Shown here: piece after piece, positions 1-8,751 of the stretch
Layout: every line of letters begins with the position of its first letter
How positions within the stretch are numbered: the stretch's first letter is position 1
Assembly (NCBI RefSeq): GCF_035989305.1
Contig: NZ_CP108514.1
Location: forward strand, 6,428,501-6,492,500
Origin: Streptomyces sp. NBC_01233
GTDB lineage: Bacteria; Actinomycetota; Actinomycetes; Streptomycetales; Streptomycetaceae
DNA length: 64,000 bases
Reading direction: 5' to 3'
Program-made: the position numbers and the translations under genes
The notes under the pieces: generated by a model
The model's database searches: none
Told to the model about the DNA's origin: nothing
The model's input: only the letters and a program-made list of their open reading frames with translations

Positions 1-1
1 C

Positions 2-2101
2 GAACTCCCGCTCGGCCTGCTCCGCCAGGAGGACGGGACCCCCGCCCGGGTCTCCCTGACCCTGCCGGGCGCCCGGGCCCTGCACGCGCACATCTGGCAG
101 GCCCGCGTCGGGCGGGTGCCGCTGCTGCTCCTGGACTCCGACGTCGAGGACAACGACGCCGCCGCCCGGGAGGTGACCGACCGGCTCTACGGCGGCGGCA
201 GCGACCACCGGCTGCTCCAGGAGATGCTGCTGGGCATCGGCGGTGTCCGCGCCGTCCGGCTGTACTGCGGGCTCACCGGCCACCCCGCCCCCGAGGTCTT
301 CCACACCAACGAGGGCCACGCCGGGTTCCTCGGGCTCGAACGCATAAGGGAACTGGAGCGGGAGCAGGGGCTCGGCTTCGACGCCGCCGTCGAGGCGGTG
401 CGCGCCGGGACCGTGTTCACCACGCACACCCCCGTCCCGGCCGGGATCGACCGCTTCGAGCGGTCCCTGGTCACCCGGCACTTCGGGGACGGCGGGGAAC
501 TGGCCGGCGTACCGGTCGAGCGGATCCTGGAGCTCGGAGCCGAGACCTATCCCGGGGGTGACCCCGGGGTGTTCAACATGGCCGTGATGGGACTGCGGCT
601 GGCCCAGCGGGCCAACGGGGTGTCCACCCTGCACGGCGCGGTCAGCCGGGAGATGTTCGCCGGCCTGTGGCCCGGCTTCGACCCGGCCGAACTGCCGATC
701 ACCTCCGTGACCAACGGGGTGCACGCCCCGACCTGGGTGGCCCCGGAGGTGGTCCGGCTCGGCGTCCGCCAGATCGGCGCGGGCCGCACCGAGGACGCCC
801 TGTCGGTCGGCGGCTCCCACCGCTGGGACGCGGTCGCCGAGATCCCCGACCAGGACGTGTGGGACCTGCGGCGGGTGCTCCGGGAGCAGCTGGTGCAGGA
901 GGTACGGGACCGGCTGCGGGCCTCGTGGCTCCAGCGCGGGGCCGCCGCCGCCGAGCTGGGCTGGGTGGACTCCGTACTCGACCCCGACGTGCTGACCATC
1001 GGCTTCGCCCGGCGCGTGCCCTCGTACAAGCGGCTGACGCTGATGCTGCGCGACCCGGACCGGCTGCGCAGGCTGCTGCTGGACCCGGACCGGCCGGTGC
1101 AGATCGTGGTCGCGGGCAAGGCGCATCCGGCCGACGACGGCGGGAAGCGGCTGGTGCAGGAACTGGTGCGGTTCGCGGACGACCCGAGGGTGCGGCACCG
1201 GATCGTCTTCCTGCCCGACTACGGCATGGCCATGGCGCAGAAGCTCTACCCGGGCTGCGACGTCTGGCTGAACAATCCGCTGCGGCCGCTGGAGGCGTGC
1301 GGGACGAGCGGGATGAAGGCCGCGCTGAACGGCTGCCTCAACCTGTCCGTGCTGGACGGCTGGTGGGACGAGTGGTTCGAGCCGGACTTCGGCTGGGCGA
1401 TCCCGACCGCCGACGGACTCGGCGCGGACGAGGACCGGCGCGACCACCTGGAGGCGAGCGCCCTCTACGAGCTGATCGAGGGCCGGGTCGCACCCCGGTT
1501 CTACGACCGGGCCGGGCGCACCGGGCTCCCGGTGCGGTGGATCGAGATGGTCCGGCGCACGCTCGTCTCGCTGGGGCCGAAGCTGCTCGCGGGCCGGATG
1601 GTGCGCGAGTACGTGGAACGGCTGTACACGCCGGCCGCACTCGCCCACCGGACCCTGGACGCCGGGGCCGCGCGCGACCTCGCCTGGTGGAAGGGACGGG
1701 TCCGGGCGGCCTGGCCACGGGTCTCCGTCGAGCACGTGGAGGCGCTGGCCGCGGCTCCCGTGAACGGCACCGCCGAGCTCGGCGCCACCCTCACCCTCCG
1801 GGTTCAGGTGTCGCTGGACGCCCTCGCGCCCGAGGACGTGGAGGTGCAGGCCTTCGCAGGCCGCGTGGACGCGCAGGACGTGATCCGGGACGGGCGGACC
1901 TTCCCGCTCAAGCCGGCCGCGGGGCCCGACCTGGAAGGGCGCTGGGTGTACGAGGGCCCGCTCGCACTCGACCGTACGGGGCCCTTCGGCTACACGGTAC
2001 GGATCCTGCCGGCGCACCCGCTGCTGGCGACCCCGGCCGAACTGGGCCTGGTCGCGTCCCCGGTGGACACGGACGCGGGAGGCGGCGTACTCCTGCGGTA
2101 G
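2..2101 (+). CDS. glgP: alpha-glucan phosphorylase (5' end outside window)
   Basis: Phosphorolytically releases glucose-1-phosphate from glycogen or maltodextrin in the cytoplasm. The frame is open from base 2, so the N-terminus lies upstream; 699 residues are visible. Family signatures include the stretches VFTTHTPVPAGID, VTNGVHAPTWVAPE and RRVPSYKRL, and the pyridoxal-phosphate lysine in GTSGMKAALNG (lysine codon at 1316-1318). A WWDEWF segment after it and a C-terminal beta-rich tail match the actinobacterial alpha-glucan phosphorylase type rather than the classical E. coli GlgP. The gene converges on an Lrp-type regulator 19 bases downstream, with no clear terminator between them. A glycogen debranching enzyme lies 24 kb away and is not in the same operon. 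Family assignment is firm; the exact substrate preference is inference. Confidence 0.93.
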   Translation, partial: ELPLGLLRQEDGTPARVSLTLPGARALHAHIWQARVGRVPLLLLDSDVEDNDAAAREVTDRLYGGGSDHRLLQEMLLGIGGVRAVRLYCGLTGHPAPEVFHTNEGHAGFLGLERIRELEREQGLGFDAAVEAVRAGTVFTTHTPVPAGIDRFERSLVTRHFGDGGELAGVPVERILELGAETYPGGDPGVFNMAVMGLRLAQRANGVSTLHGAVSREMFAGLWPGFDPAELPITSVTNGVHAPTWVAPEVVRLGVRQIGAGRTEDALSVGGSHRWDAVAEIPDQDVWDLRRVLREQLVQEVRDRLRASWLQRGAAAAELGWVDSVLDPDVLTIGFARRVPSYKRLTLMLRDPDRLRRLLLDPDRPVQIVVAGKAHPADDGGKRLVQELVRFADDPRVRHRIVFLPDYGMAMAQKLYPGCDVWLNNPLRPLEACGTSGMKAALNGCLNLSVLDGWWDEWFEPDFGWAIPTADGLGADEDRRDHLEASALYELIEGRVAPRFYDRAGRTGLPVRWIEMVRRTLVSLGPKLLAGRMVREYVERLYTPAALAHRTLDAGAARDLAWWKGRVRAAWPRVSVEHVEALAAAPVNGTAELGATLTLRVQVSLDALAPEDVEVQAFAGRVDAQDVIRDGRTFPLKPAAGPDLEGRWVYEGPLALDRTGPFGYTVRILPAHPLLATPAELGLVASPVDTDAGGGVLLR

Positions 2102-2120
2102 GACCCGCCGCGGTACCGGT

Positions 2121-3131
2121 TCAGGGGGCGGGCGGCGGATCCACCAGCCGCTCGCCCTCCACGAGCATCCCGGCCCGCTTGACGCTGCGCAGGGCCGGGA
2201 TCACCTCCACCTGCCCCACCCCGTCCACCGCGCCGATCCGCTCGGTCAGGTACGTGTAGAGCGCGTCGGTGTCCCGGCACACGACCACCGCCATCAGGGA
2301 GGCCGCCCCGGTCACGGCCGCCGCGAACGGAACCTCGCGGTGGCTCGCCAGCGCGGCCCCCACCTGCGCGAGGCGGGCGGGCGGGACGGTCAGCACCACC
2401 GTCGCCTCCGCCTCGTAGCCGAAGAGCGTGGGGACGAACTCCACGTCGAAGAAGAGGGCCCCGAGCTCGCGCAGCCGCTCCAGCCTGCGGCGGGCGGTCG
2501 ACTCCGACAGACCGGTGGCCCGGGCCAGTTCCGGATACCCGGCGCGGCCGTCCCGGCCCAGCACCGTGAGCAGCGCGAACTCCGTGTCGTCCAGGGCGTA
2601 CCGCTCCGGCGCGGGCGGCGCGGGCGGCGCGGGCGGCCGCTCCAGGGCCGCGATCTGGTCGGGGCGCAGCACGTCCACGCCCGCCCACGCGTCGGGCCCG
2701 CCGAAGAACTTCCGCAGGATGGTGTGGGCACTGATGCCGGTCACCCGGCGGGTGCGCGGCAGCTTCTCCAGCAGCAGGGTGTCCCGGTCCTTGCGGGTAC
2801 GGGCCCGGGTCATGCAGTGGACCTCCGTGCCGCCCGAGTTCAGGGTCACCCACGCGATGTCAGGGCGGCGGGCGAGCGCCCCGGCCACCGGGAGCGCGGC
2901 GTCCGGGGCGCACTGCACCCGCAGCCAGGACTCGAACAGCCCGACGCGGCTGCCCACCGGCAGCCCGACCACCCGGATCAGGCCGGTGGTCCGCAGCCGC
3001 CGGTAGCGGCGTACCACGGTCTGGTCGGAGACCTCCAGCACCTCGGCGAGCCGGCTGAAGGGGGCCCGGCCGTCGATCACGAGGGCCTGGACCAGGGACC
3101 GGTCGAGTGCGTCCAGCTCCGTGTCGCTCAT
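2121..3131 (-). CDS. Lrp/AsnC family regulator with two HTH and two ligand domains
   Basis: A 336-residue DNA-binding protein, about twice the usual Lrp length. It holds two copies of the HTH plus RAM (ligand-binding) unit. The first HTH is near residues 5-60 (LDRSLVQALVIDGRAPFSRL) and the second near 175-230 (TEFALLTVLGRDGRAGYPEL). Tandem Lrp regulators of this kind are common in Streptomyces. The ATG at 3131 was chosen because the protein then begins directly at the first helix; an ATG three codons upstream and a longer extension exist but add nothing Lrp-like. It is transcribed divergently from the MFS exporter at 3277, 145 bases away, so control of that pump is a reasonable inference. The effector is unknown. 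Confidence 0.88.
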   Translation of the reverse strand: MSDTELDALDRSLVQALVIDGRAPFSRLAEVLEVSDQTVVRRYRRLRTTGLIRVVGLPVGSRVGLFESWLRVQCAPDAALPVAGALARRPDIAWVTLNSGGTEVHCMTRARTRKDRDTLLLEKLPRTRRVTGISAHTILRKFFGGPDAWAGVDVLRPDQIAALERPPAPPAPPAPERYALDDTEFALLTVLGRDGRAGYPELARATGLSESTARRRLERLRELGALFFDVEFVPTLFGYEAEATVVLTVPPARLAQVGAALASHREVPFAAAVTGAASLMAVVVCRDTDALYTYLTERIGAVDGVGQVEVIPALRSVKRAGMLVEGERLVDPPPAP

Positions 3132-3276
3132 GGTTTCCATCATGTCAGGGGCTCCCAGGACGGAAATCCGGCAGAAGCGGGCTGCTGGATGGGGTGCGGG
3201 AGCGGGGCGGTGGGACCTTGGGGTCACCGGGGATCCGCCCGCGCCTTCACCCCTCCGTCACCCGAGGAGAACTCCC

Positions 3277-4839
3277 ATGCGCAAATGGCTGCCACTGACG
3301 GCCGTCTGCCTCGGGGCTTTCATGCTCCTGGTCGACGTCACGATCGTGACCGTCGCCCTGCCCGACATGGCCGCCGACATGGCTTCCGACCCTTCCTTCG
3401 GCGGCTTCTCCGGTCTCCAATGGGTCATGGACGTCTACGCCCTCGCGCTGGCCGCCCTGCTGCTGGGAGCGGGCTCACTGGCCGACCGGATCGGCCGCCG
3501 CCGCGTCTACCTCGGCGGACTCGGGCTCTTCGCCGCCGCCTCGCTCGCCTGCGGGCTGGCCGCCGGCCCGGCCGGGCTGATCGCCTTCCGCGCAGTCCAG
3601 GGCATCGGCGGAGCCGCCATGTTCGCCACCACCATGGCCCTGCTCAGCGCGGCCTACCAGGGCCGTGACCGCGGGGTGGCCTTCGGCGTCTGGGGCGCGG
3701 TCAACGGCGCCGCCGCCGCGGCCGGACCGATCATCGGCGGGCTGCTCACCGAGCAGTTCGGCTGGCGCTGGATCTTCTTCATCAACCTGCCCGTCTGCGC
3801 GCTGGCCGTGTACGTCACCCTCAAGGCGGTGGCCGAGTCCCGCGGCCCGAGCGCCGGGCGCCTCGACCTGCCCGGCATGGCCACCTTCACCACGGGTGCC
3901 GCGGCCCTCACCTACGCCGTGATCCGGGTGGGCGAGAACGGATGGAGCTCGCCCGCCACCCTCGGCCTGCTCGGCCTCGGCGTGGCCGCCTTCGGCGCCT
4001 TCGTCCTCGTCGAACTGCGCAGCACCCACCCGATGCTGGACCTCTCGCTGTTCCGCAGCCCCACCTTCGTCGCCGTCATGGCCGCCGGACTGCTGCTCTC
4101 GGGCGCCGCGTTCTCCTCCCTCATGTACGTCTCCCTCTGGCTGCAGTCCGCCGAGGGGATGAGCCCGGTCGGCGGGGGGCTGGTACTGCTGCCGCTGAGC
4201 GCGGCCGGCTTCGTCGTCGCCGCGGTGGCCGGGCGGCTGCTGCACGGGGTTCCGCCCCGGCTGACCATCGGCGGCGGGCTGCTGCTGATCGGCGTGGGCG
4301 CGCTGCTCCAGGCCTGGATGCTGGACGCCGGGGACGGCTGGAGCGCGCTGGTGCCGGGGCTGCTCGTGACCGGCGTGGGGGTGGGCGCCGCCACCCCGGC
4401 GCTCGCCGCCACGGCGATGGGGGCCGTGGCCCCGGCCCGGGCGGGCATGGCGGGCGGCGCCCTGAACACCGCGCGCCAGCTGGGCACCGCCCTCGGCATC
4501 GCCGTGCTCGGCGCCGTCTTCCACGCGGGGCTGCGCTCCGGGCTCGGTGAGGGCGGGCGGGGACTGGCGGAGCCGCTGGCCTCCGGCGGCGCCGGGCAGA
4601 TACTTGCCGAGGCCCCGGCGGGCGCGGCCCGCGAGACGCTGGCCGGACTGGTGGAGGCGGCCTTCGCCAGCGGTCTGCGCGAGACGTTCCTGGCCTCGGC
4701 GGCGATGGGTCTGACCGGCGCTCTGGCGGTCTTCCTGCTGCTCCGCGGCGGGACCCCGGACGCCGCCGCCCGCATCCCGCGGGCCCGCACGAAGTCCGCG
4801 GTGCCTGCCGACGCGGCGGCGCCCCCCGCCCGGAGGTGA
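3277..4839 (+). CDS. MFS drug:proton antiporter, DHA2 (14-TMS) type
   Basis: A 520-residue integral membrane exporter of the EmrB/QacA (DHA2) family. The N-terminus runs straight into a first transmembrane segment (LTAVCLGAFMLLVDVTIVTVALP), carrying the family motif in which an Asp sits in helix 1. The helix 2-3 loop has the MFS motif A form GSLADRIGRRRVYL, and motif C is present as GAVNGAAAAAGPIIGG. About 14 hydrophobic segments can be counted. The ATG at 3277 follows a GAGGAGA ribosome site by 7 bases; a longer upstream extension is not needed. Substrate cannot be read from sequence. It is divergent from the Lrp-type gene, which may sense an amino acid or drug and regulate it. Confidence 0.9.
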   Translation: MRKWLPLTAVCLGAFMLLVDVTIVTVALPDMAADMASDPSFGGFSGLQWVMDVYALALAALLLGAGSLADRIGRRRVYLGGLGLFAAASLACGLAAGPAGLIAFRAVQGIGGAAMFATTMALLSAAYQGRDRGVAFGVWGAVNGAAAAAGPIIGGLLTEQFGWRWIFFINLPVCALAVYVTLKAVAESRGPSAGRLDLPGMATFTTGAAALTYAVIRVGENGWSSPATLGLLGLGVAAFGAFVLVELRSTHPMLDLSLFRSPTFVAVMAAGLLLSGAAFSSLMYVSLWLQSAEGMSPVGGGLVLLPLSAAGFVVAAVAGRLLHGVPPRLTIGGGLLLIGVGALLQAWMLDAGDGWSALVPGLLVTGVGVGAATPALAATAMGAVAPARAGMAGGALNTARQLGTALGIAVLGAVFHAGLRSGLGEGGRGLAEPLASGGAGQILAEAPAGAARETLAGLVEAAFASGLRETFLASAAMGLTGALAVFLLLRGGTPDAAARIPRARTKSAVPADAAAPPARR

Positions 4840-4981
4840 GGTCCTGGGGCTGGGACCTCACGGGTGAACCTTCGAACGTACTGGGCATGCTGAATCGTTT
4901 CGGCGACCCGCTCCGCTCCTACGCTGCCCGCGGATGCCACCGAACCCGGCATCCGCGGACCCGAGGAACGGAATTCCCCCC

Positions 4982-5635
4982 ATGCGTCTTCGCACCACCG
5001 CCGCCGTGCTCGTCGGCGCTCTCGCGCTCGTCCTGCCCACCGCCGGCCCGTCGCTGGCCGACGACCACGGCGACCGCGTGCTCGGCACGCTGAACTACCG
5101 CTTCGTCAACGACAACGACGTCGAGGAGAACGGCCAGATCCGGCCCGTGGACAACAACACCTGCTACGTGCTGACGCGCGCCTCGGGGGACAGGCCCGCG
5201 GTCGCGGTCCAGAACAACACGAGGTCGCGGGCGCATCTCTTCGCCAACCGCAGTTGCTCCGGCGAGGAGGTGGCGACGCTGAGGCCGGACGGGCAGCTGA
5301 ACCAGGTGAGAGTCGTCTCGGCCTACTTCACGCCGGTGAACGGGGAGGACGACGGCCGCGGCGACTGGAACAACGGCGGTGACCAGGGCAGCGACGACCA
5401 GGCTCGTGACGACCAGGCTCGTGACGACCAGGCTCGTGACGACCAGGGCCGCGGTGACCAGGGCCGCGACGACGAAGCGCGTGACGACGAAGCGCGTGAC
5501 GACCAGGCTCGTGACGACCAGGGTCGTGGTGACCAGGCCCGTGACGACGAAGCGCGTGACGACCAGGCCCGTGACGACCAGGCCCGCGACGAGGAGGAAG
5601 AGGAGGAAGACCTCGTCTTCCGCGCCATCGGCTGA
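4982..5635 (+). CDS. secreted protein with acidic DDQAR pentapeptide repeats
   Basis: A 217-residue exported protein of unknown function. A Sec signal peptide (MRLRTTAAVLVGALALVLPTAGPSLA) ends near residue 26 and is followed by about 110 residues containing two cysteines (NNTCYVL and NRSCSGEE) that could form a disulfide. The C-terminal third is 13 consecutive five-residue units of the type DDQAR/DDEAR/GDQGR, ending in a poly-Glu run and LVFRAIG. The start is the ATG at 4982 behind AGGAACGG. There is no LPXTG motif or lipobox, so it is probably released or loosely held by charge. It stands alone between the MFS pump and a gene-poor stretch. No family was recognised. Confidence 0.8.
   Translation: MRLRTTAAVLVGALALVLPTAGPSLADDHGDRVLGTLNYRFVNDNDVEENGQIRPVDNNTCYVLTRASGDRPAVAVQNNTRSRAHLFANRSCSGEEVATLRPDGQLNQVRVVSAYFTPVNGEDDGRGDWNNGGDQGSDDQARDDQARDDQARDDQGRGDQGRDDEARDDEARDDQARDDQGRGDQARDDEARDDQARDDQARDEEEEEEDLVFRAIG
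5393..5587 (+). repeat. 13 tandem 15-bp units encoding DDQAR-like pentapeptides
   Basis: Thirteen in-frame 15-base units (typical unit gacgaccaggctcgt) lie end to end inside the secreted protein gene. Several neighbouring units are identical at the nucleotide level, which points to recent slippage or unequal crossing-over rather than to old divergence. Variants replace Gln by Glu or the first Asp by Gly. Copy number probably differs between strains. Confidence 0.9.
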
Positions 5636-6021
5636 TCCGGTGGCTCCCTGACCCGGAACTGGTCCGGCGCCCCACGCGGCGGCCGGGCCGCTTCCGCGTC
5701 AGGCCCCATCCGCGTCAGGCCGCTTCCGCAGGAAGGACAGGTCCTTGCCGGCCCACCGCGTCGGCCACGTCCCCGCCCTTGCGGACGTAACTCCCCACCG
5801 GCTCGGCCGCGTACCGGTGGAGCAGATCGCGGGGGCTGCGTACCGGCGTGCGCAGGAAGCCCAGGTCGCGCACCCGACGCCGGGCCGCGACCACTTCTGG
5901 CTCGTAGACCGGCCCCGGCCGCTCCGCCACCTTGGCGGACCGTCAGGGCGCCGGCGTGCGCCCGGCCGCGCAGCTCCCCGCACGGGGCGAAGGCAGGGCC
6001 GATGGGACGGCACATGGGACA
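5636..6021. other. gene-poor stretch with a possible degraded gene
   Basis: No convincing intact gene lies between the repeat protein and the M4 peptidase terminator. On the minus strand two adjacent frames look like pieces of one coding sequence (see the separate pseudogene entry). I see no promoter, RNA or repeat I can name here. Confidence 0.4.
5699..5930 (-). pseudogene. possible frameshifted gene remnant, unknown family
   Basis: Read on the minus strand, one frame gives a protein-like segment (VYEPEVVAARRRVRDLGFLR, later YAAEPVGSYVRKGGDVADAV). The neighbouring frame continues naturally as GKDLSFLRKRP before a stop at 5699. Joining the two needs a frame change near 5750. The composition looks like a real soluble protein rather than antisense noise, but there is no intact start and I recognise no family. 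This could equally be chance in GC-rich DNA. Confidence is low. Confidence 0.25.
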
Positions 6022-6055
6022 GGGCCGCCCGGGGAGGTCTTCTCCCGGGCGGCCC
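6022..6055 (-). terminator. hairpin terminator of the M4 peptidase gene
   Basis: A GC-rich inverted repeat (gggccgcccgggga pairing with tcccgggcggccc, short loop around ggtct) lies 44 bases beyond the stop codon of the metallopeptidase. There is no long T-run, as is usual for streptomycete terminators. Confidence 0.7.
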
Positions 6056-6098
6056 CGTGTCTATCTGTTCAGCTCTGGCTCACGCTGCCCCGGTGGGG

Positions 6099-8369
6099 TC
6101 AGAAGGTGAGCTTCCAGCTGTTGATGTAGCCGGTGTCCAGGCTGGCAGCGTCCCTGACGCGGAGCTTCCAGGTGCCGTTGGCGACCTCGGAGGAGGCGTT
6201 CACGGTGAAGGACTGGACGATGTTGTCCGCGCTGCCGCCGCTGCGGTTGCGCAGGTTGTACACGCTGCCGTCGGGGGCGACGAGGTCGACCACCAGGTCA
6301 CCGACGTAGGTGTGGACGATGTTCACGTCCACCTTCAGCGTGCTCGGGGCGTTGCCCGTGCGGGTCACCGAGAGCGGGGACTCGACCGTGGCGTTGTCCG
6401 CGATCTGGTAGTCGTTCGTGTTCTCGAAGACGTTCTGCTGGCCGGTGCCGACCGTCCAGGTGAAGGACGCCGTTCCGGTCCTGCTCTGCGAGTCGGTCAC
6501 CGTGACGGTCACGTTGGACGTGCCCGCGGTGGTGGCCGTGCCCGAGATCAGGCCGGTGGAGGAGTTGATCGACAGGCCGGCCGGCAGGCCGGTCGCCGCG
6601 TAGCTCAGTGCACCCGGGTTGGTGCTGGTGGCCTGGACCTGCAGGCTGACAGCGGTGTTGATCTGGGTGTTCTGGTTCGCGATCGGGGTGACCGAGACGC
6701 CGCTCACGATGCGCGCGCCGACGTTGATGGCCGCCCAGGCGTTCGCCGCGTTGTTGTAGGTGGTCGAACCGGCGCCGTAGAGGTCGGCCGCCGCCTGCAG
6801 GGTGGCCGTACGGGCCGCCGCGTAGTTGGTGTTCGACTTGAACAGACCGGTGGTCAGCGCGCGGAACCAGATCTTCGAGGCGGCGTCGCGGCCGATCGCG
6901 GTGACCGGGAGGCCGTCGGAGGTCGGCGAGTCGTAGCTCACGCCGTTGACGACCTTGGCGCCGGAGCCCTCGGAGGCCAGGTAGTACCAGTGGTTGGCCG
7001 GGCCCGAGGAGTAGTGGACGTCGATGCCACCGAGGCCCGAGTACCAGGCGTCCTTGGACGCGCCGTCCTTGCTCGGCTTGTCCATGTAGCGCAGCGGGCT
7101 GCCGTCGCCGTTGATGTCGATCTTCTCGCCGACCAGGTAGTCGCCGACGTCCTGCGGGTTGTTGGCGTAGAACTCGACGGCCGCGGCCATGATGTCCGAG
7201 GTGGCCTCGTTCAGACCGCCGGGCTCACCGCTGTAGGTCATGTTGCCGGTGACCGAGGTCAGACCGTGGGTCATCTCGTGCGCCGCCACGTCGGTGGAGG
7301 TGAGGGGCTTGTTGTTGCCCTCGCCGTCTCCGTACGTCATGCAGAAGCAGGAGTCGCTCCAGAACGCGTTGACGTAGGCGTTGCCGTAGTGGACCCGGCT
7401 GTACGGGGCCACGCCGTCGTTGCGCAGGCCGTTGCGGCCGTGCACGTTCTTGAAGTAGTCCCACGTGACGGCCGCACCGTAGTGGGCGTCCGCGCCGGCG
7501 GTCTCCAGGTTGGACGGCTGGTTGTTGCCCCAGATGTCGTCCGGGCCGGAGAACAGGGTGCCGGTACCGGAGCCGGTGCCGCGGTTGAGATTGTACGTCT
7601 TGTGGCTGCCGCGCGCGGCGTCGGTCAGGTTCCAGGTGCTGCCCGACTGGGTGGTCCCGAGGGTCACCTGGCCGCTGTACATGGTGTTGCCGGTGCCGGT
7701 CTCGATGGCCTGCCACTCGGTGATCTTGGCGCCGGTCTTGGCGTTGGTCACCACGTGCAGCTCGTTCGGGGTGCCGTCGTGCTGGAGGCCGCCGACGACG
7801 GTCTCGAACGCGAGCACCGGAGCGCCCTCGGCCGCCCAGATCACCTTGCGGGCGTTCTTGGAGGTCTTGGCATCCTTCGAGCCCTCGGCGTTGGCGGCGG
7901 AGACCGCCTGGCCCTCCGCGGCCGACGGGGTGACCGTGGCGTTGGTGTCGGCGACCTTGATCTCGTGATGGGTCGCCTTGGTCACGCTCTTGGTGACACC
8001 GCCCTTGGCGTGAACGGTGAGGTCACCGCCGAGCACGGGGAGGCCGTCGTAGGTGCGCTCGTACGTCGTGTGCGTGGTGCCGTCCGCATCCTGGACGACA
8101 TCGCGGACGACGAGCTTCTCGCCACTGCCGAGGCCGAGCGCCTTGGCGGCCTGCGCGGTGGTCGAGTTGGCCTCGGCGAGGAGCGTCGCACGCTCCGAAG
8201 CGCTGAGTACGCGGTTGGCCGCGCCCGGATTGGGCTGGGCGGCCTTGGGTGCCTGGGACGCGGTGGCGTCGGCGGTGGCGGTGCCGGTCTGTATACCTAC
8301 GGCGAGCAGGGCTGCCGCGGCAACGAGCGCGCCGGCCGCGGTGGCACGCCTCTGGGGGGTGGACCTCAA
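6099..8369 (-). CDS. secreted M4 (thermolysin-like) metallopeptidase with P-domain
   Basis: A 756-residue extracellular neutral protease. In order: signal peptide (1 to about 35), FTP/PepSY-type propeptide that acts as intramolecular chaperone and inhibitor (about 50-210), catalytic M4 domain with the zinc motif HEMTH at residues 364-368 and the third ligand Glu in GGLNEATSD, M4 C-terminal helical domain, an Ig-like/putative He_PIG domain (about 560-643), and a proprotein-convertase P-domain (last 110 residues). A Cys pair CFC lies in the catalytic domain. The start is TTG at 8369, chosen because AAGGAG sits 6 bases upstream; a second TTG six codons earlier would place that ribosome site inside the gene. 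It is likely processed autocatalytically and used for nutrient scavenging. Confidence 0.93.
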   Translation of the reverse strand: MRSTPQRRATAAGALVAAAALLAVGIQTGTATADATASQAPKAAQPNPGAANRVLSASERATLLAEANSTTAQAAKALGLGSGEKLVVRDVVQDADGTTHTTYERTYDGLPVLGGDLTVHAKGGVTKSVTKATHHEIKVADTNATVTPSAAEGQAVSAANAEGSKDAKTSKNARKVIWAAEGAPVLAFETVVGGLQHDGTPNELHVVTNAKTGAKITEWQAIETGTGNTMYSGQVTLGTTQSGSTWNLTDAARGSHKTYNLNRGTGSGTGTLFSGPDDIWGNNQPSNLETAGADAHYGAAVTWDYFKNVHGRNGLRNDGVAPYSRVHYGNAYVNAFWSDSCFCMTYGDGEGNNKPLTSTDVAAHEMTHGLTSVTGNMTYSGEPGGLNEATSDIMAAAVEFYANNPQDVGDYLVGEKIDINGDGSPLRYMDKPSKDGASKDAWYSGLGGIDVHYSSGPANHWYYLASEGSGAKVVNGVSYDSPTSDGLPVTAIGRDAASKIWFRALTTGLFKSNTNYAAARTATLQAAADLYGAGSTTYNNAANAWAAINVGARIVSGVSVTPIANQNTQINTAVSLQVQATSTNPGALSYAATGLPAGLSINSSTGLISGTATTAGTSNVTVTVTDSQSRTGTASFTWTVGTGQQNVFENTNDYQIADNATVESPLSVTRTGNAPSTLKVDVNIVHTYVGDLVVDLVAPDGSVYNLRNRSGGSADNIVQSFTVNASSEVANGTWKLRVRDAASLDTGYINSWKLTF

Positions 8370-8751
8370 CGCAGACTCCTTCTGCAAGGGGGGTTCCGGA
8401 TGGCTGGGTGGGCCTCCGGGCAGAACAGGGCTGGTGCGATGAACGGTCGAAGATTGCCACTTGTCGGTCTAGATGTCAGGGCCGCGTCAAAAGGTTGGCC
8501 GGAAACGGTTCGTTGTCCGAAGATACGTATCCGGTATTCGGACCATTCACCTTCGTGTGCACAAGGAGGCGTTGGGTATACGGAACGGCCAATACCGGTT
8601 GCTAACACTTGCGCACCAAGAGGCTGCGTTGACCCAAACGGCATTTACCGTACGGGTGTTTGTCGTACTGTTTCCCGGTGCGGCAGATGTCCGTTGCCAG
8701 GGGAAGCCATGGACACCCGCCACTGTCATAGACCACGTGCCAGGGGGGCCC
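8370..8751. other. intergenic region between divergent peptidase and sugar transferase genes
   Basis: These 382 bases must hold the promoters of both divergent genes. The central part (about 8510-8690) is visibly less GC-rich than its surroundings. An 8-base inverted repeat, ccggtatt at 8531 and aataccgg at 8591, brackets it. I could not assign -35/-10 boxes with confidence and see no RNA gene. Confidence 0.5.

Noticed and set aside
5393..5587. CRISPR-like array
   Set aside because: Units are contiguous, without spacers, in frame and code for a pentapeptide repeat.
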